From Maribacter sp. (lineage in GTDB: Bacteria; Bacteroidota; Bacteroidia; Flavobacteriales; Flavobacteriaceae), in NCBI GenBank assembly GCA_024228355.1, contig JAAETN010000207.1:1-48668 (forward strand): a stretch of 48,668 nt of DNA, read 5' to 3'. Below the pieces are notes generated by a model. It was not told where the DNA came from and did not search any database. It was given only the letters and a program-made list of their open reading frames with translations. Made by a program: the position numbers and the translations under genes. Below, piece by piece: positions 8,975-17,711 of this stretch; position 1 is the stretch's first letter; each line of letters begins with the position of its first letter.

Positions 8975-10597
8975 ATGAAACATAAATTTTACAAACACTT
9001 ATTAGGATTAACAGCGAGTATTCTATTAATAGGTTGTGGGGCAACTACTATGGTTTCAACACCAATTGAAAAAATAGATACCATGCCGTTGAAAGTGGCC
9101 GAATTGACAGAAAGCCAGAAAAAGTCCTGGGGGCATGCCGATCTAGCTACAGATACTATTCCAGGAATGAGTGTAGACAAAGCGTATCGTGAAATAATTG
9201 GTACCAGAAAGGGTACAAAGGTTATTGTTGCGGTCTTGGATTCTGGAATTGACCTAAAGCATGAGGATTTAGACGGTGTACTGTGGACAAATAGAAAGGA
9301 AAGGCCAGGCAATGGCAAGGACGATGATAAAAATGGATACATTGACGATATCCATGGTTACAATTTTTTGGGCGATTCATACAATGAGCAATTGGAATAT
9401 GCCAGAATACTAAGACTCAAATTGGGTGATGCCGGTATGCAGGCCAAAGCAAAGGCTAAATTGAACGGGGAATACCAACAGGCCCTTGGCAACAAACAAC
9501 AGTACGAACAAATTTTACAGGCTGTTGAAGCGGCCGATACGGCCGTAAAAAAGCATTTGGGTAAAACGAATTACACCAAAAAAGATGTTTCAGGTATAAA
9601 GCCAGAAAGTGAAGAATTGCAGCAACATGTTTCCGTGTTGATGCAGATGTACACATTCGCAGATAGTATTCCAGAAGTATTGGAAGAGTTGAATGGTGGC
9701 ATTAAGCACTTTACTGAGCAGCTGAATTATAATTTAAAGGTAGATTTTGATGGCAGGAATGTTGTTGGTGATAATCCGTATGATTTAATGGACACGAATT
9801 ACGGTAACGGAAACCCACAAAACAGGGTTGAAGATGAGAGTCATGGCACCCATGTGGCCGGAATTATCGGCGCAGAGCGCAACAACGGTAAAGGCGCCAA
9901 TGGAGTAGCAAATAATGTTGCGATTATGAGCATACGTGCTGTTCCCAATGGGGACGAATATGATAAGGATATCGCATTGGGCATACGTTATGCCGTAGAT
10001 AATGGAGCTAAAATCATTAACAGTAGTTTCGGTAAATCATTTTCACCAAATGCTGAATGGGTATATGAAGCGATTAAATATGCTGCTTCCAAAGACGTTC
10101 TGATTGTACATGCTGCCGGTAACGAAGGGGCTAATTTGGATGACCCCAACAATCCAAATTTTCCAAATGACCAAGTAAACAATGGCCCGGAAATAGCGGA
10201 CAACGTTATAACTGTGGGTGCTTTGGATCCAAAATATGGTTCAGAAATGGTTGCTTCATATTCGAATTATGGCGCGATTAATGTCGACGTTTTTGCTCCA
10301 GGAACTGATATTTATTCAACTGTGCCAAATAACAAGTATGAATTTATGCCAGGCACTTCAATGGCTTCGCCGGCGGTTGCAGGGGTCGCTGCATTGGTAC
10401 GTTCCCAATACCCAAGTTTAAGTGCGCCTCAGGTGAAAAAAATAATTCTCGAATCAGGTCTAAGCACAAAGGCCACTGTTATTCTTGGGGGAGACGCAAC
10501 AAAAAACGATACATTGGACAAGATCAGCACGTCAGGTAAAATAGTCAATGCCTATAACGCCCTGATAATGGCAAGAACAATGGCGAAAGGAAGATAA
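8975..10597 (+). CDS. Subtilisin-like serine protease (S8), lipoprotein
   Basis: The 540-residue protein begins with a lipoprotein signal (LLIGC, Cys21), so it is probably anchored in an envelope membrane. The S8 triad is complete: Asp89 in VAVLDSGID, His290 in ESHGTHVAG and Ser462 in GTSMASP, with the oxyanion Asn383 in AAGNEG. About 200 residues separate Asp and His, far more than in subtilisin; the insert holds an acidic GNGKDDDKNGYIDD stretch and a helical, Lys/Gln-rich part at about 150-260. The M1 peptidase gene follows 18 bases later on the same strand, so the two are probably transcribed together and may act jointly in extracytoplasmic protein breakdown. The protease class is certain; its targets are unknown. 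Confidence 0.95.
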   Translation: MKHKFYKHLLGLTASILLIGCGATTMVSTPIEKIDTMPLKVAELTESQKKSWGHADLATDTIPGMSVDKAYREIIGTRKGTKVIVAVLDSGIDLKHEDLDGVLWTNRKERPGNGKDDDKNGYIDDIHGYNFLGDSYNEQLEYARILRLKLGDAGMQAKAKAKLNGEYQQALGNKQQYEQILQAVEAADTAVKKHLGKTNYTKKDVSGIKPESEELQQHVSVLMQMYTFADSIPEVLEELNGGIKHFTEQLNYNLKVDFDGRNVVGDNPYDLMDTNYGNGNPQNRVEDESHGTHVAGIIGAERNNGKGANGVANNVAIMSIRAVPNGDEYDKDIALGIRYAVDNGAKIINSSFGKSFSPNAEWVYEAIKYAASKDVLIVHAAGNEGANLDDPNNPNFPNDQVNNGPEIADNVITVGALDPKYGSEMVASYSNYGAINVDVFAPGTDIYSTVPNNKYEFMPGTSMASPAVAGVAALVRSQYPSLSAPQVKKIILESGLSTKATVILGGDATKNDTLDKISTSGKIVNAYNALIMARTMAKGR

Positions 10598-10615
10598 ATA
10601 TATATTAAGATTGCT

Positions 10616-12475
10616 ATGAAGTTTATTAATACAGCATTGTTTCTTGCGTTGGTAAGCCTTTCAGTATCGGTTTATGGACAGAACTCAAATTCATATTGGC
10701 AACAACATGTCGACTATACCATGGAGGTGTATATGAATGTTGATAACTACCAATATAAAGGAACACAGAAACTGGTTTACACTAATAATTCTTCTGATGC
10801 ATTGACACGGGTGTATTACCATTTGTATTTCAATGCCTTTCAGCCAGGAAGTGAGATGGATATTCGCCTACAGAACATTAATGACCCTGATGGTAGAATG
10901 TATGTTAACAACAAAAGCAGGCTAGCTGCATTATCACCAAGCGAAATTGGATACTTACACCCAACTTCCTTGACACAAGATGGTGTCAAAGTCATGTTCA
11001 ATGAGGAAGGAACCGTATTGGTCGTTGATTTGGCAAAGCCTATTCCCTCCGGGGGAAAAACAATTTTTGAAATGAATTTTGAAGGACAGGTTCCCGTTCA
11101 AATTAGGCGGTCAGGACGAAATAATAAAGAAGGCGTAGCCCTCTCTATGAGTCAATGGTATCCCAAAATGGCGGAATATGATTTTGAAGGATGGCATGCT
11201 GATCCCTATATCGTTAGGGAATTTCACGGTGTTTGGGGCAATTTTGATGTAAAATTGACCATCGACAAGGACTATGTGGTTGGCGGAACTGGCTATTTAC
11301 AGAACCCACAAGAAATCGGGCATGGTTATGAAGCTGCTGGAACCAAGGTCAAAAAAGCAAAAGGGAAAAACCTTACATGGCATTTTAAAGCGCCGATGGT
11401 GCATGATTTTATGTGGGCGGCCGACCCGGATTATCTGCACGATACACTTAAAATGGAAAACGGCCCTACGCTACACTTTTTATATAAAAACGATCCAGAG
11501 ATTATCGAGAACTGGAAGAAGCTTCAACCAAAAACCGTTGAAGCCATGGAATTCTTTAGCAAAAACGTTGGTGAGTACCCCTACGAGCAGTACTCCGTGG
11601 TTCATGGGGGTGATGGCGGTATGGAGTATGCCATGAGCACATTGATTACAGGTGGTCGCAAATTAGGTAGTTTGATTGGTGTAATGTCCCATGAAATGGC
11701 CCACTCCTGGTTTCAGCACATCCTTGCAAATAATGAATTGAAGCACGAATGGATGGATGAAGGTTTTACTTCGTTTGTTTCTACCTTATGTATGAACAAG
11801 ATAATGGGAAGAAATAAGGACAACCCTTTTGAAAACACCTATAAAGGGTATCGTAATTTGGCTTTGTCGGGTAAAGAACAAACTCAAGCGACGCATGCAG
11901 ATAGATATGAACATAATTTTGCATATGGTGCTTCTGCTTATAGCAAAGGATCAATTTTCCTATCGCAATTGGGCTACATCATAGGGCAGGATAAATTAAT
12001 GGAGACCATTAGAAAATATTTTGACGATTTCAAATTTAAACATCCAGTACCCAATGATATCAAAAGAACCGCAGAAAAGGTTTCCGGTATGGAGCTGGAC
12101 TGGTACCTGACGGATTGGACACAGACCACCAATACTATAGATTATGGGGTCAAGAAAGTGGTCGCCAATCGGGAAAAGACCAAAGTAATCCTTGAGCGCA
12201 TAGGCCTAATGCCAATGCCATTGGATATATTGGTTGTTTACAGTGATGGCACTAATGAAACTTATTATGCGCCTTTGAGAATGATGCGTGGTGAAAAGGA
12301 AAATCCGTACCCAGATATTAAAAGAACAGTATTACCAGATTGGCCCTGGGCTTACCCTAGTATTGAATTTTCAATCAGCAGACCAATGAACGAGATAAGG
12401 GCAATCATAATCGACCCTTCACAGCTCATGGCGGATATTGATCTAGAAAACAACGTCTGGCAAGCCTTGGACTAA
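10616..12475 (+). CDS. M1 family zinc metallopeptidase, secreted
   Basis: The 619-residue protein has a signal peptide ending near VYGQN (residues 1-22). The gluzincin motif HEMAH is at 359-363 and the third zinc ligand Glu382 lies in DEGF, at the usual distance. The exopeptidase-type motif GGMEYAM (334-340) stands where aminopeptidases have GAMEN. An N-terminal beta domain (about 25-260) precedes the catalytic domain, and a beta-rich C-terminal part follows. It should be a periplasmic or surface peptidase that trims N-terminal residues. It lies 18 bases after the subtilase gene and probably shares its transcript. It ends convergent with the aspartoacylase-like gene, 19 bases apart. Confidence 0.95.
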   Translation: MKFINTALFLALVSLSVSVYGQNSNSYWQQHVDYTMEVYMNVDNYQYKGTQKLVYTNNSSDALTRVYYHLYFNAFQPGSEMDIRLQNINDPDGRMYVNNKSRLAALSPSEIGYLHPTSLTQDGVKVMFNEEGTVLVVDLAKPIPSGGKTIFEMNFEGQVPVQIRRSGRNNKEGVALSMSQWYPKMAEYDFEGWHADPYIVREFHGVWGNFDVKLTIDKDYVVGGTGYLQNPQEIGHGYEAAGTKVKKAKGKNLTWHFKAPMVHDFMWAADPDYLHDTLKMENGPTLHFLYKNDPEIIENWKKLQPKTVEAMEFFSKNVGEYPYEQYSVVHGGDGGMEYAMSTLITGGRKLGSLIGVMSHEMAHSWFQHILANNELKHEWMDEGFTSFVSTLCMNKIMGRNKDNPFENTYKGYRNLALSGKEQTQATHADRYEHNFAYGASAYSKGSIFLSQLGYIIGQDKLMETIRKYFDDFKFKHPVPNDIKRTAEKVSGMELDWYLTDWTQTTNTIDYGVKKVVANREKTKVILERIGLMPMPLDILVVYSDGTNETYYAPLRMMRGEKENPYPDIKRTVLPDWPWAYPSIEFSISRPMNEIRAIIIDPSQLMADIDLENNVWQALD

Positions 12476-12494
12476 GGAAAAATGATGTAATCAA

Positions 12495-13715
12495 TTAGAT
12501 TGATTTATTTGTGGTAATCCTATACCACCAAGTGTTTCTATACATCTCATTTTTTGCCGTAAGTTCCCTATTGTTCATGGCATAATGGGTCTTGTCAAGC
12601 ACCCTAATCCTGTATCCTAGAAGATGGAAAAAAGTTTTGGTGAAAAAATGGGCCACCTTGGTATTGACCATTAACGCTTTTTTCTCCTTATTGGCCCAAG
12701 AAACACCTGGCAACGTATGTAGCAATAAACCAAAATTGGTCCTGCGCAAAAATGCCGATAAGTTAAGGGCCCAAGTTGGCGTTTTCCGTATCAAGAAAAA
12801 ACCTTCCTCACCCTGTTCCTGGTACAGGGGCATGAAAATAATGGCATCATTTTCAGCTTTTATAAACTCCTCTTTTTCAATAGCCAATGGAGTCCCTTCA
12901 AGCACTACTTCAAAACTCTTAAACCCTTCCATCATCTTATAATCCTTTATATTATTAAGGTGGTGTCGGTACGTTATTTCATAAACGTTGGAATTGTTCT
13001 GTGCTGATTTCTTAAGTTGAGTATAATACTCCTTGAAATTCTTTATATCTGCCTTATTTAAAAAACCACTGAAAGCCATGGTCAACCAGGTAAAGGCTAT
13101 ACTATTCTTAATTGAAATTTCCTCGGTATGTTGGCCAGATTCGAAGCCTACAGAAACATATCCTTTCTCATTGATGTAGCTCAAAAGCGGACCATCGAGG
13201 TATTCTTCTATGCCCAAAATAATGGGTACCGGAAAAAGCTTAGCAAACCTTCTATTGATCAATGCGTCGTTAATCGTAATAAATGGTAGGGTTTTACTTG
13301 AGGTAGTATGAAAATCAATAAAGTAAAATGGCCCTTTTTCACTCGCCAATATCCCTGAAATCAGTTTATAAATGGATGCCAATTCCTTGTCTTCAACCGA
13401 AAGATGGCCCTTTGCTTTATTATTGATTTTCCTGATTCTAGATTGTGTCCAAATACGGTTTAAATCTTTCTCTACAAATCGTTTCCCCTTTAACAAAGCA
13501 GGGATGTTTCCCCTAATGCCATAAGCCACTCCCTTACAAGAAAAAGGGGCAATCGCCAATTCCTGGAAAACATGCTCAAGTGCAGTAACACCAGACTGTT
13601 CATTGCCATGGATACCTCCAAAAAAAATCAAAGTTGGTCCAGGAATGTCTCCCCTAATGTGTCCAATTATACGATTGGTTTCAACCGCTATTTCATTATT
13701 CAGAGCTGTTGTCAT
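12495..13715 (-). CDS. Succinylglutamate desuccinylase/aspartoacylase-like zinc hydrolase (M14 fold)
   Basis: The 406-residue protein shows the zinc site of the AstE/AspA family: His36 and Glu39 in GGIHGNEQSG and His136 in FYFIDFHTTSS. The substrate-binding pattern RGNIPA plus DLNRIW is near 68-88 and the likely catalytic Glu192 is in VGFESGQH. This family cleaves an amide bond of N-acyl amino acids. The second half (about 250-406) is a beta-rich domain followed by a C-terminal tail. No signal peptide is seen. It begins three bases after the stop of the upstream CBS/ligase gene, so the pair is an operon with probable translational coupling. A role in reversing or processing the product of the upstream ligase is an inference from this pairing; the substrate is unknown. 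Confidence 0.88.
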   Translation of the reverse strand: MTTALNNEIAVETNRIIGHIRGDIPGPTLIFFGGIHGNEQSGVTALEHVFQELAIAPFSCKGVAYGIRGNIPALLKGKRFVEKDLNRIWTQSRIRKINNKAKGHLSVEDKELASIYKLISGILASEKGPFYFIDFHTTSSKTLPFITINDALINRRFAKLFPVPIILGIEEYLDGPLLSYINEKGYVSVGFESGQHTEEISIKNSIAFTWLTMAFSGFLNKADIKNFKEYYTQLKKSAQNNSNVYEITYRHHLNNIKDYKMMEGFKSFEVVLEGTPLAIEKEEFIKAENDAIIFMPLYQEQGEEGFFLIRKTPTWALNLSAFLRRTNFGLLLHTLPGVSWANKEKKALMVNTKVAHFFTKTFFHLLGYRIRVLDKTHYAMNNRELTAKNEMYRNTWWYRITTNKSI

Positions 13716-13718
13716 ATA

Positions 13719-15569
13719 CTATAAATCATTGGACGTGATTATACCAACCAGTTTTTTGTCGCGGACTACGGGCAAACAATTTATTTTATGTCGCTGCATT
13801 AATTCTTTGGCTTCCTCCAGAGGGGTCCCTGGCATTACCGTAATCAATTTTTTCTTCATTAATTTATTGATGTTTTGCCCATGCTTTTCGGTATTTTCCA
13901 AATATTTGCCAACGTCTGTCCATGTTAGGAGGCCAACTAAATCCAAGTGTTTGTCAAGAATAGGGACATGGTGAATATTTTTCCATTGCATCATCCTCAA
14001 AACAAGCTCCATACTATCATTTTCCTGAGCGGTAATAGTTCTAATGTTCATGCGTTCCCCAACTTTTCTGTTGTCTTTTGGAATCTGGAATTCGTCACCT
14101 CTTGGGAGTAGCCATGCATCGATATTATATCCCTTTTCCTGTCTTTCATACATGGTTGCACACAATATTTTTAGCGCATCAGGGGTTTTATAGTCCTTTC
14201 TAAGTTTCCGGAAGCCTTCTACAATCCATCTTGAACCATTTCTTGATTGTATTCGATGTTTGATGATTCGTAAATAATATTCTGCATCTTTTGGGGCTAC
14301 TTTCATGCTGTACAAGCCCCTGTATGCCATAGGTAAGAAATGGTCCAATAAAAGTTCTTGGCTAGAAATAAGCTTGTTGTTCCAATAAAATTGGGTAGCC
14401 ATACCATATCTCGCAGCATGGAAGAAATTGTTCTTCACATCATTAAAATCTATTTTAGTGTGAATATTATCGAATTCTTTTGGCCTGCCTTTCATGACAC
14501 CGACCCAGAACATCATATTCGCGATTTCATCGGATGTTGAGGGCCCTGAAGGAATATACCTGTTCTCAATGCGTATATGTGGTTTGTCATCCGTAGTTCC
14601 ATAACATAACCTATTCCATTTATACACAGTACCGTTGTGTAATTTCAATGCATTTAATTTCGGAATCTTGCCATTTTCTAAATCAGTCATGCTATCCGTA
14701 TCAAACTCCGTCGTAATGAGGCTTCTGAACCCTACTACTGTATCCTTAAAAAAGTCTGCCACAGAGCCTTCTGCCCAGTGATTTCCGAAACCTACTCTTG
14801 GCTCCCTTTCGTTCAAGACAAAAGTACTTGCACGTGTATCAACACTTTGGGCAAAAAGGGCTATCCGGGTTTCCTCCCAAAGTTCACGTCCCATTAACAA
14901 GGGTGAATTAGCACAAATTGATAGTATAGGTCCCGCAATTGCCTGTGCCCAATTGTAAGTGTCTGCAAAATTCTCATGATCTATTTGCAAATGCACCTGA
15001 AAACTTGTATTACATCCTTCGTATAGTATTGAATCATGCTTTAAGTTAAGTTCATCAACTCCTTTTATATGTAATTCAATATCGTTCTTTCTAACCTCCT
15101 TAATGGCTTCGTTCAAGATTATATACCGTTTTCTGGGCGTCATGTACGAAAGTTGTAAATGTTTCGTCCTGATTGTTGGCAAAATACCGGTCAACATGAT
15201 TTTCGTGTCATGTTTTTTGGCAACATCATTTACCTGGTCCAAAAGATTGTTCAAATTCTTATGAAGCGTTGAAAAGCATTCTCCAGTTAATTTCAACGGT
15301 TCCAGATTTATTTCAAGGTTATAAAGAGCGAGTTCAGATGTAAAATATTCCTTATCAAGTTCTTTCAAAATTTTATCTGCATTGTTCGCGGGTTCCCATT
15401 CTTCATTTACCAAACAAAACTCCTGTTCCGCACCCACTCTGGTTATGTCTTTCTCAAACAAGTCATTTTGGAGCATGTATTCCAAGGCCTTAATGTCAGA
15501 CATGAGCTGTTTTATATAAAAAGCCTTGTTCGGATTACCAATTAGTTTTTCAACGTTTAATTCTCCCAT
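13719..15569 (-). CDS. Glutamate-cysteine ligase-like (GCS2) carboxylate-amine ligase with two C-terminal CBS domains
   Basis: I start this at the ATG at 15569 (MGELNVEKLIGN), giving 616 residues; an in-frame upstream ATG at 15650 would add 27 residues that look unlike the family. The GCS2 signature GAEQEF is at residues 46-51 and an active-site strand NTSFQVHLQ appears further on, as in YbdK-type ATP-dependent ligases. The last 120 residues or so are two CBS repeats (MNIRTITAQENDSMELVLRM and MPGTPLEEAKELMQRHKIN), which usually bind adenine nucleotides and regulate the attached enzyme. This would make an energy-sensing amide ligase in the cytosol. The aspartoacylase-like gene follows after three bases. 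Whether it makes gamma-glutamylcysteine or another amide cannot be said; no gshB-like gene is nearby. Confidence 0.88.
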   Translation of the reverse strand: MGELNVEKLIGNPNKAFYIKQLMSDIKALEYMLQNDLFEKDITRVGAEQEFCLVNEEWEPANNADKILKELDKEYFTSELALYNLEINLEPLKLTGECFSTLHKNLNNLLDQVNDVAKKHDTKIMLTGILPTIRTKHLQLSYMTPRKRYIILNEAIKEVRKNDIELHIKGVDELNLKHDSILYEGCNTSFQVHLQIDHENFADTYNWAQAIAGPILSICANSPLLMGRELWEETRIALFAQSVDTRASTFVLNEREPRVGFGNHWAEGSVADFFKDTVVGFRSLITTEFDTDSMTDLENGKIPKLNALKLHNGTVYKWNRLCYGTTDDKPHIRIENRYIPSGPSTSDEIANMMFWVGVMKGRPKEFDNIHTKIDFNDVKNNFFHAARYGMATQFYWNNKLISSQELLLDHFLPMAYRGLYSMKVAPKDAEYYLRIIKHRIQSRNGSRWIVEGFRKLRKDYKTPDALKILCATMYERQEKGYNIDAWLLPRGDEFQIPKDNRKVGERMNIRTITAQENDSMELVLRMMQWKNIHHVPILDKHLDLVGLLTWTDVGKYLENTEKHGQNINKLMKKKLITVMPGTPLEEAKELMQRHKINCLPVVRDKKLVGIITSNDL

Positions 15570-15703
15570 ATTTATAATATTAAAATCAGTAGGATTAGAA
15601 AGAATGGATTTTATCTCGTACAATATAGAACCTTTTTGGCCTGTCAACAAATGACAAATGTCATAAAACCCATACAGTGAATTTTATTTACTTTTACCGG
15701 ACT

Positions 15704-16090
15704 ATGTCAGTGAAATTTCCCAAAAAAGAAAAACTCAAAAACAAGAAGCTTATAGAAGTGCTTTTTAAGGAGGGGAAATCACTTTCAAGTTTTCCTCTCA
15801 AGCTTATATACTTGAAGGTTGAATCGCCCATGGACGCAAAATTCAAAACAGGAGTGGCCGTTCCTAAAAAGAATTTTAAAAGTGCCGTTAAAAGAAACCG
15901 GATCAAGAGATTGGTGCGTGAAAGTTACCGTTTGAACAAACACCTGGTTTTTAACAATAGTGAGGGAAACTTTGCGTTTCTAATTTTATATCTTGGTAAG
16001 GAAATGCCAAACTACCTTGGAGTAGAAAAAGAAATGCAATTAATACTGAAAAAATTTTTAAAAAAGATTGATGATGCGAAAGTTGATTAA
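15704..16090 (+). CDS. rnpA: Ribonuclease P protein component
   Basis: RnpA binds the RNase P RNA and helps it cut 5' leaders from tRNA precursors. The start chosen is the ATG at 15704 (MSVKFPKKEKL), 128 residues; an upstream start would add a non-conserved tail. The conserved RNR motif appears as AVKRNRIKRLVRESYR at about residues 66-81, and the protein is basic and of normal length. The S41 peptidase gene begins inside its 3' end, a 17-base overlap, so the two are probably co-transcribed. The gene is divergent from the ligase gene across 134 bases. Confidence 0.97.
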   Translation: MSVKFPKKEKLKNKKLIEVLFKEGKSLSSFPLKLIYLKVESPMDAKFKTGVAVPKKNFKSAVKRNRIKRLVRESYRLNKHLVFNNSEGNFAFLILYLGKEMPNYLGVEKEMQLILKKFLKKIDDAKVD

Positions 16091-17702
16091 TAAAAGGATC
16101 CTGGTCCCCGTACTGGCGGTTACCTTTTTAGTAGTTGGGAGTAGCTTTAAGAGTGATTTCTTCGAAATTGCCAAACAAATAGAGATATTCACCACCCTTT
16201 TCAAGGAGTTGAATATGAACTATGTAGATGAGACCAACCCTGCTGAGTTGATGGATACGGCCATAAAGAATATGCTAAATGAGCTTGATCCATACACCAA
16301 ATTCCTGAACGAGCAGGATGTTGAGGCTTATAAAATAAATAATGCAGGGGAATACTCAGGTATAGGAGCTTTAGTACGTTCCTTTAAAGATAGATTATTG
16401 GTCATTGAGCCATATAAGGACTACCCAGCGGATAAAGCAGGATTAAAGGCAGGTGATGAGATTATTAAAATTGGGGATATTAATATTGCCGATTTTGATG
16501 ACAATGCCAGCGAATTGCTTAAAGGGGCCAACAATTCTTCTATTGCAATTACCTATAAAAGACTGGGCAAGATCAATACAACTTCTATAAAACGTGAAGC
16601 TATAGAAGTCGATGCTGTACCCTATTATCATATGGTTAATGATAAAACAGGATATATTGTATTGGCAAAATTCAATGCAAAGGCTTCTTCCCAAACAAAA
16701 TCGGCCCTGATTGACCTAAAAGGAAAAGGTGCGGAAAAAATTATCTTGGATCTACGTGGAAATCCTGGCGGACTATTATCCGAGGCCATAAACGTTACCA
16801 ATCTATTTGTACCCAAGGGAGAATTGATTGTGACGACAAAGTCTAAAGTTAAAAAGTTCAATTCGGAATATAGAACAAAACACAAGGCGGTTGATACTGA
16901 AATACCTTTGGTTGTTTTAGTCAATGGCAGTAGTGCTTCGGCAAGTGAAATCGTATCGGGTAGTTTACAGGATTTGGACCGTGCTGTAATTATGGGTGCC
17001 CGTAGCTTTGGCAAAGGCTTGGTTCAAAGGCCAATGAAACTTACCTACGGAACTCAGCTAAAAGTAACTATAAGCCGATATTATACCTCCTCAGGAAGGT
17101 GCATACAATCGTTGGACTATTGGAATAGGGACGAAGAAGGTAATGCGGTCCGCAACACCCAATTCAACGAATTTAAAACAAGAAATGGCCGTAAGGTTCA
17201 AGACGGGGGCGGCGTGTTGCCTGATATTGTCATCGACGAATTGAATGCCAATTCCTTGACTAAGGCATTGGAGCAGAATAACATCATTTTTGATTACGCC
17301 ACAGACTATCACTACCAAAACACTTTTGAAAATATAAGCGACATATCTTTTTCAAACAATGATTTTAATGCTTTCAAATCTTTTGTGGCCCAAAGTAATT
17401 TCTCTTATGAGACAAAATCCGAAAAGGCAATCAAAGAAGCCATGGATATTGAGGATAGCGATGTTTTTGGGACTTCTGTACAAGAGAACTTTAAATCCCT
17501 TCTTACAGAAATAGAGAAAAGTAAATTTATGGGGTTGGATAAACATCAAAAAGAAATCCAGAAAAAATTGGAAGACGAAATCGTTAAAAGATATTTTTAT
17601 AGAGAGGGATTATTTGAATATTATTTGACTCACGATGAAGCCATCTTGGCTGGGGCTGAGCTTTTATCCAATGAGAACAAATACAGGTCAATTCTACAAT
17701 AG
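16074..17702 (+). CDS. S41 carboxyl-terminal processing peptidase (CtpA/Prc-like)
   Basis: From the ATG at 16074 (MRKLINKRILVPVL) the protein has 542 residues; TTG 16068 and ATG 16071 are alternative starts. An N-terminal membrane anchor or signal comes first, then a PDZ domain at about 93-170 (GEYSGIGALV, GLKAGDEIIKIGD). The S41 core follows, with DLRGNPGG near 228, the catalytic Ser near residue 289 (GSSASASEI) and Lys near 314 (SFGKG), 25 residues apart as in the Ser-Lys dyad of Prc. A helical C-terminal region follows. It should degrade or trim envelope proteins at their C-termini. It overlaps rnpA by 17 bases, implying coupled expression. Confidence 0.95.
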   Translation: MRKLINKRILVPVLAVTFLVVGSSFKSDFFEIAKQIEIFTTLFKELNMNYVDETNPAELMDTAIKNMLNELDPYTKFLNEQDVEAYKINNAGEYSGIGALVRSFKDRLLVIEPYKDYPADKAGLKAGDEIIKIGDINIADFDDNASELLKGANNSSIAITYKRLGKINTTSIKREAIEVDAVPYYHMVNDKTGYIVLAKFNAKASSQTKSALIDLKGKGAEKIILDLRGNPGGLLSEAINVTNLFVPKGELIVTTKSKVKKFNSEYRTKHKAVDTEIPLVVLVNGSSASASEIVSGSLQDLDRAVIMGARSFGKGLVQRPMKLTYGTQLKVTISRYYTSSGRCIQSLDYWNRDEEGNAVRNTQFNEFKTRNGRKVQDGGGVLPDIVIDELNANSLTKALEQNNIIFDYATDYHYQNTFENISDISFSNNDFNAFKSFVAQSNFSYETKSEKAIKEAMDIEDSDVFGTSVQENFKSLLTEIEKSKFMGLDKHQKEIQKKLEDEIVKRYFYREGLFEYYLTHDEAILAGAELLSNENKYRSILQ

Positions 17703-17711
17703 GTCCTAATC

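Noticed and set aside
13603-13974. 123-residue plus-strand frame across the ligase/hydrolase junction.
   Set aside because: It runs against two supported genes and shows no coding signs.
15570-15650. Longer N-terminus for the GCS2-type ligase from ATG 15650.
   Set aside because: The 27 extra residues do not look like the family, whereas the downstream ATG gives the expected start.
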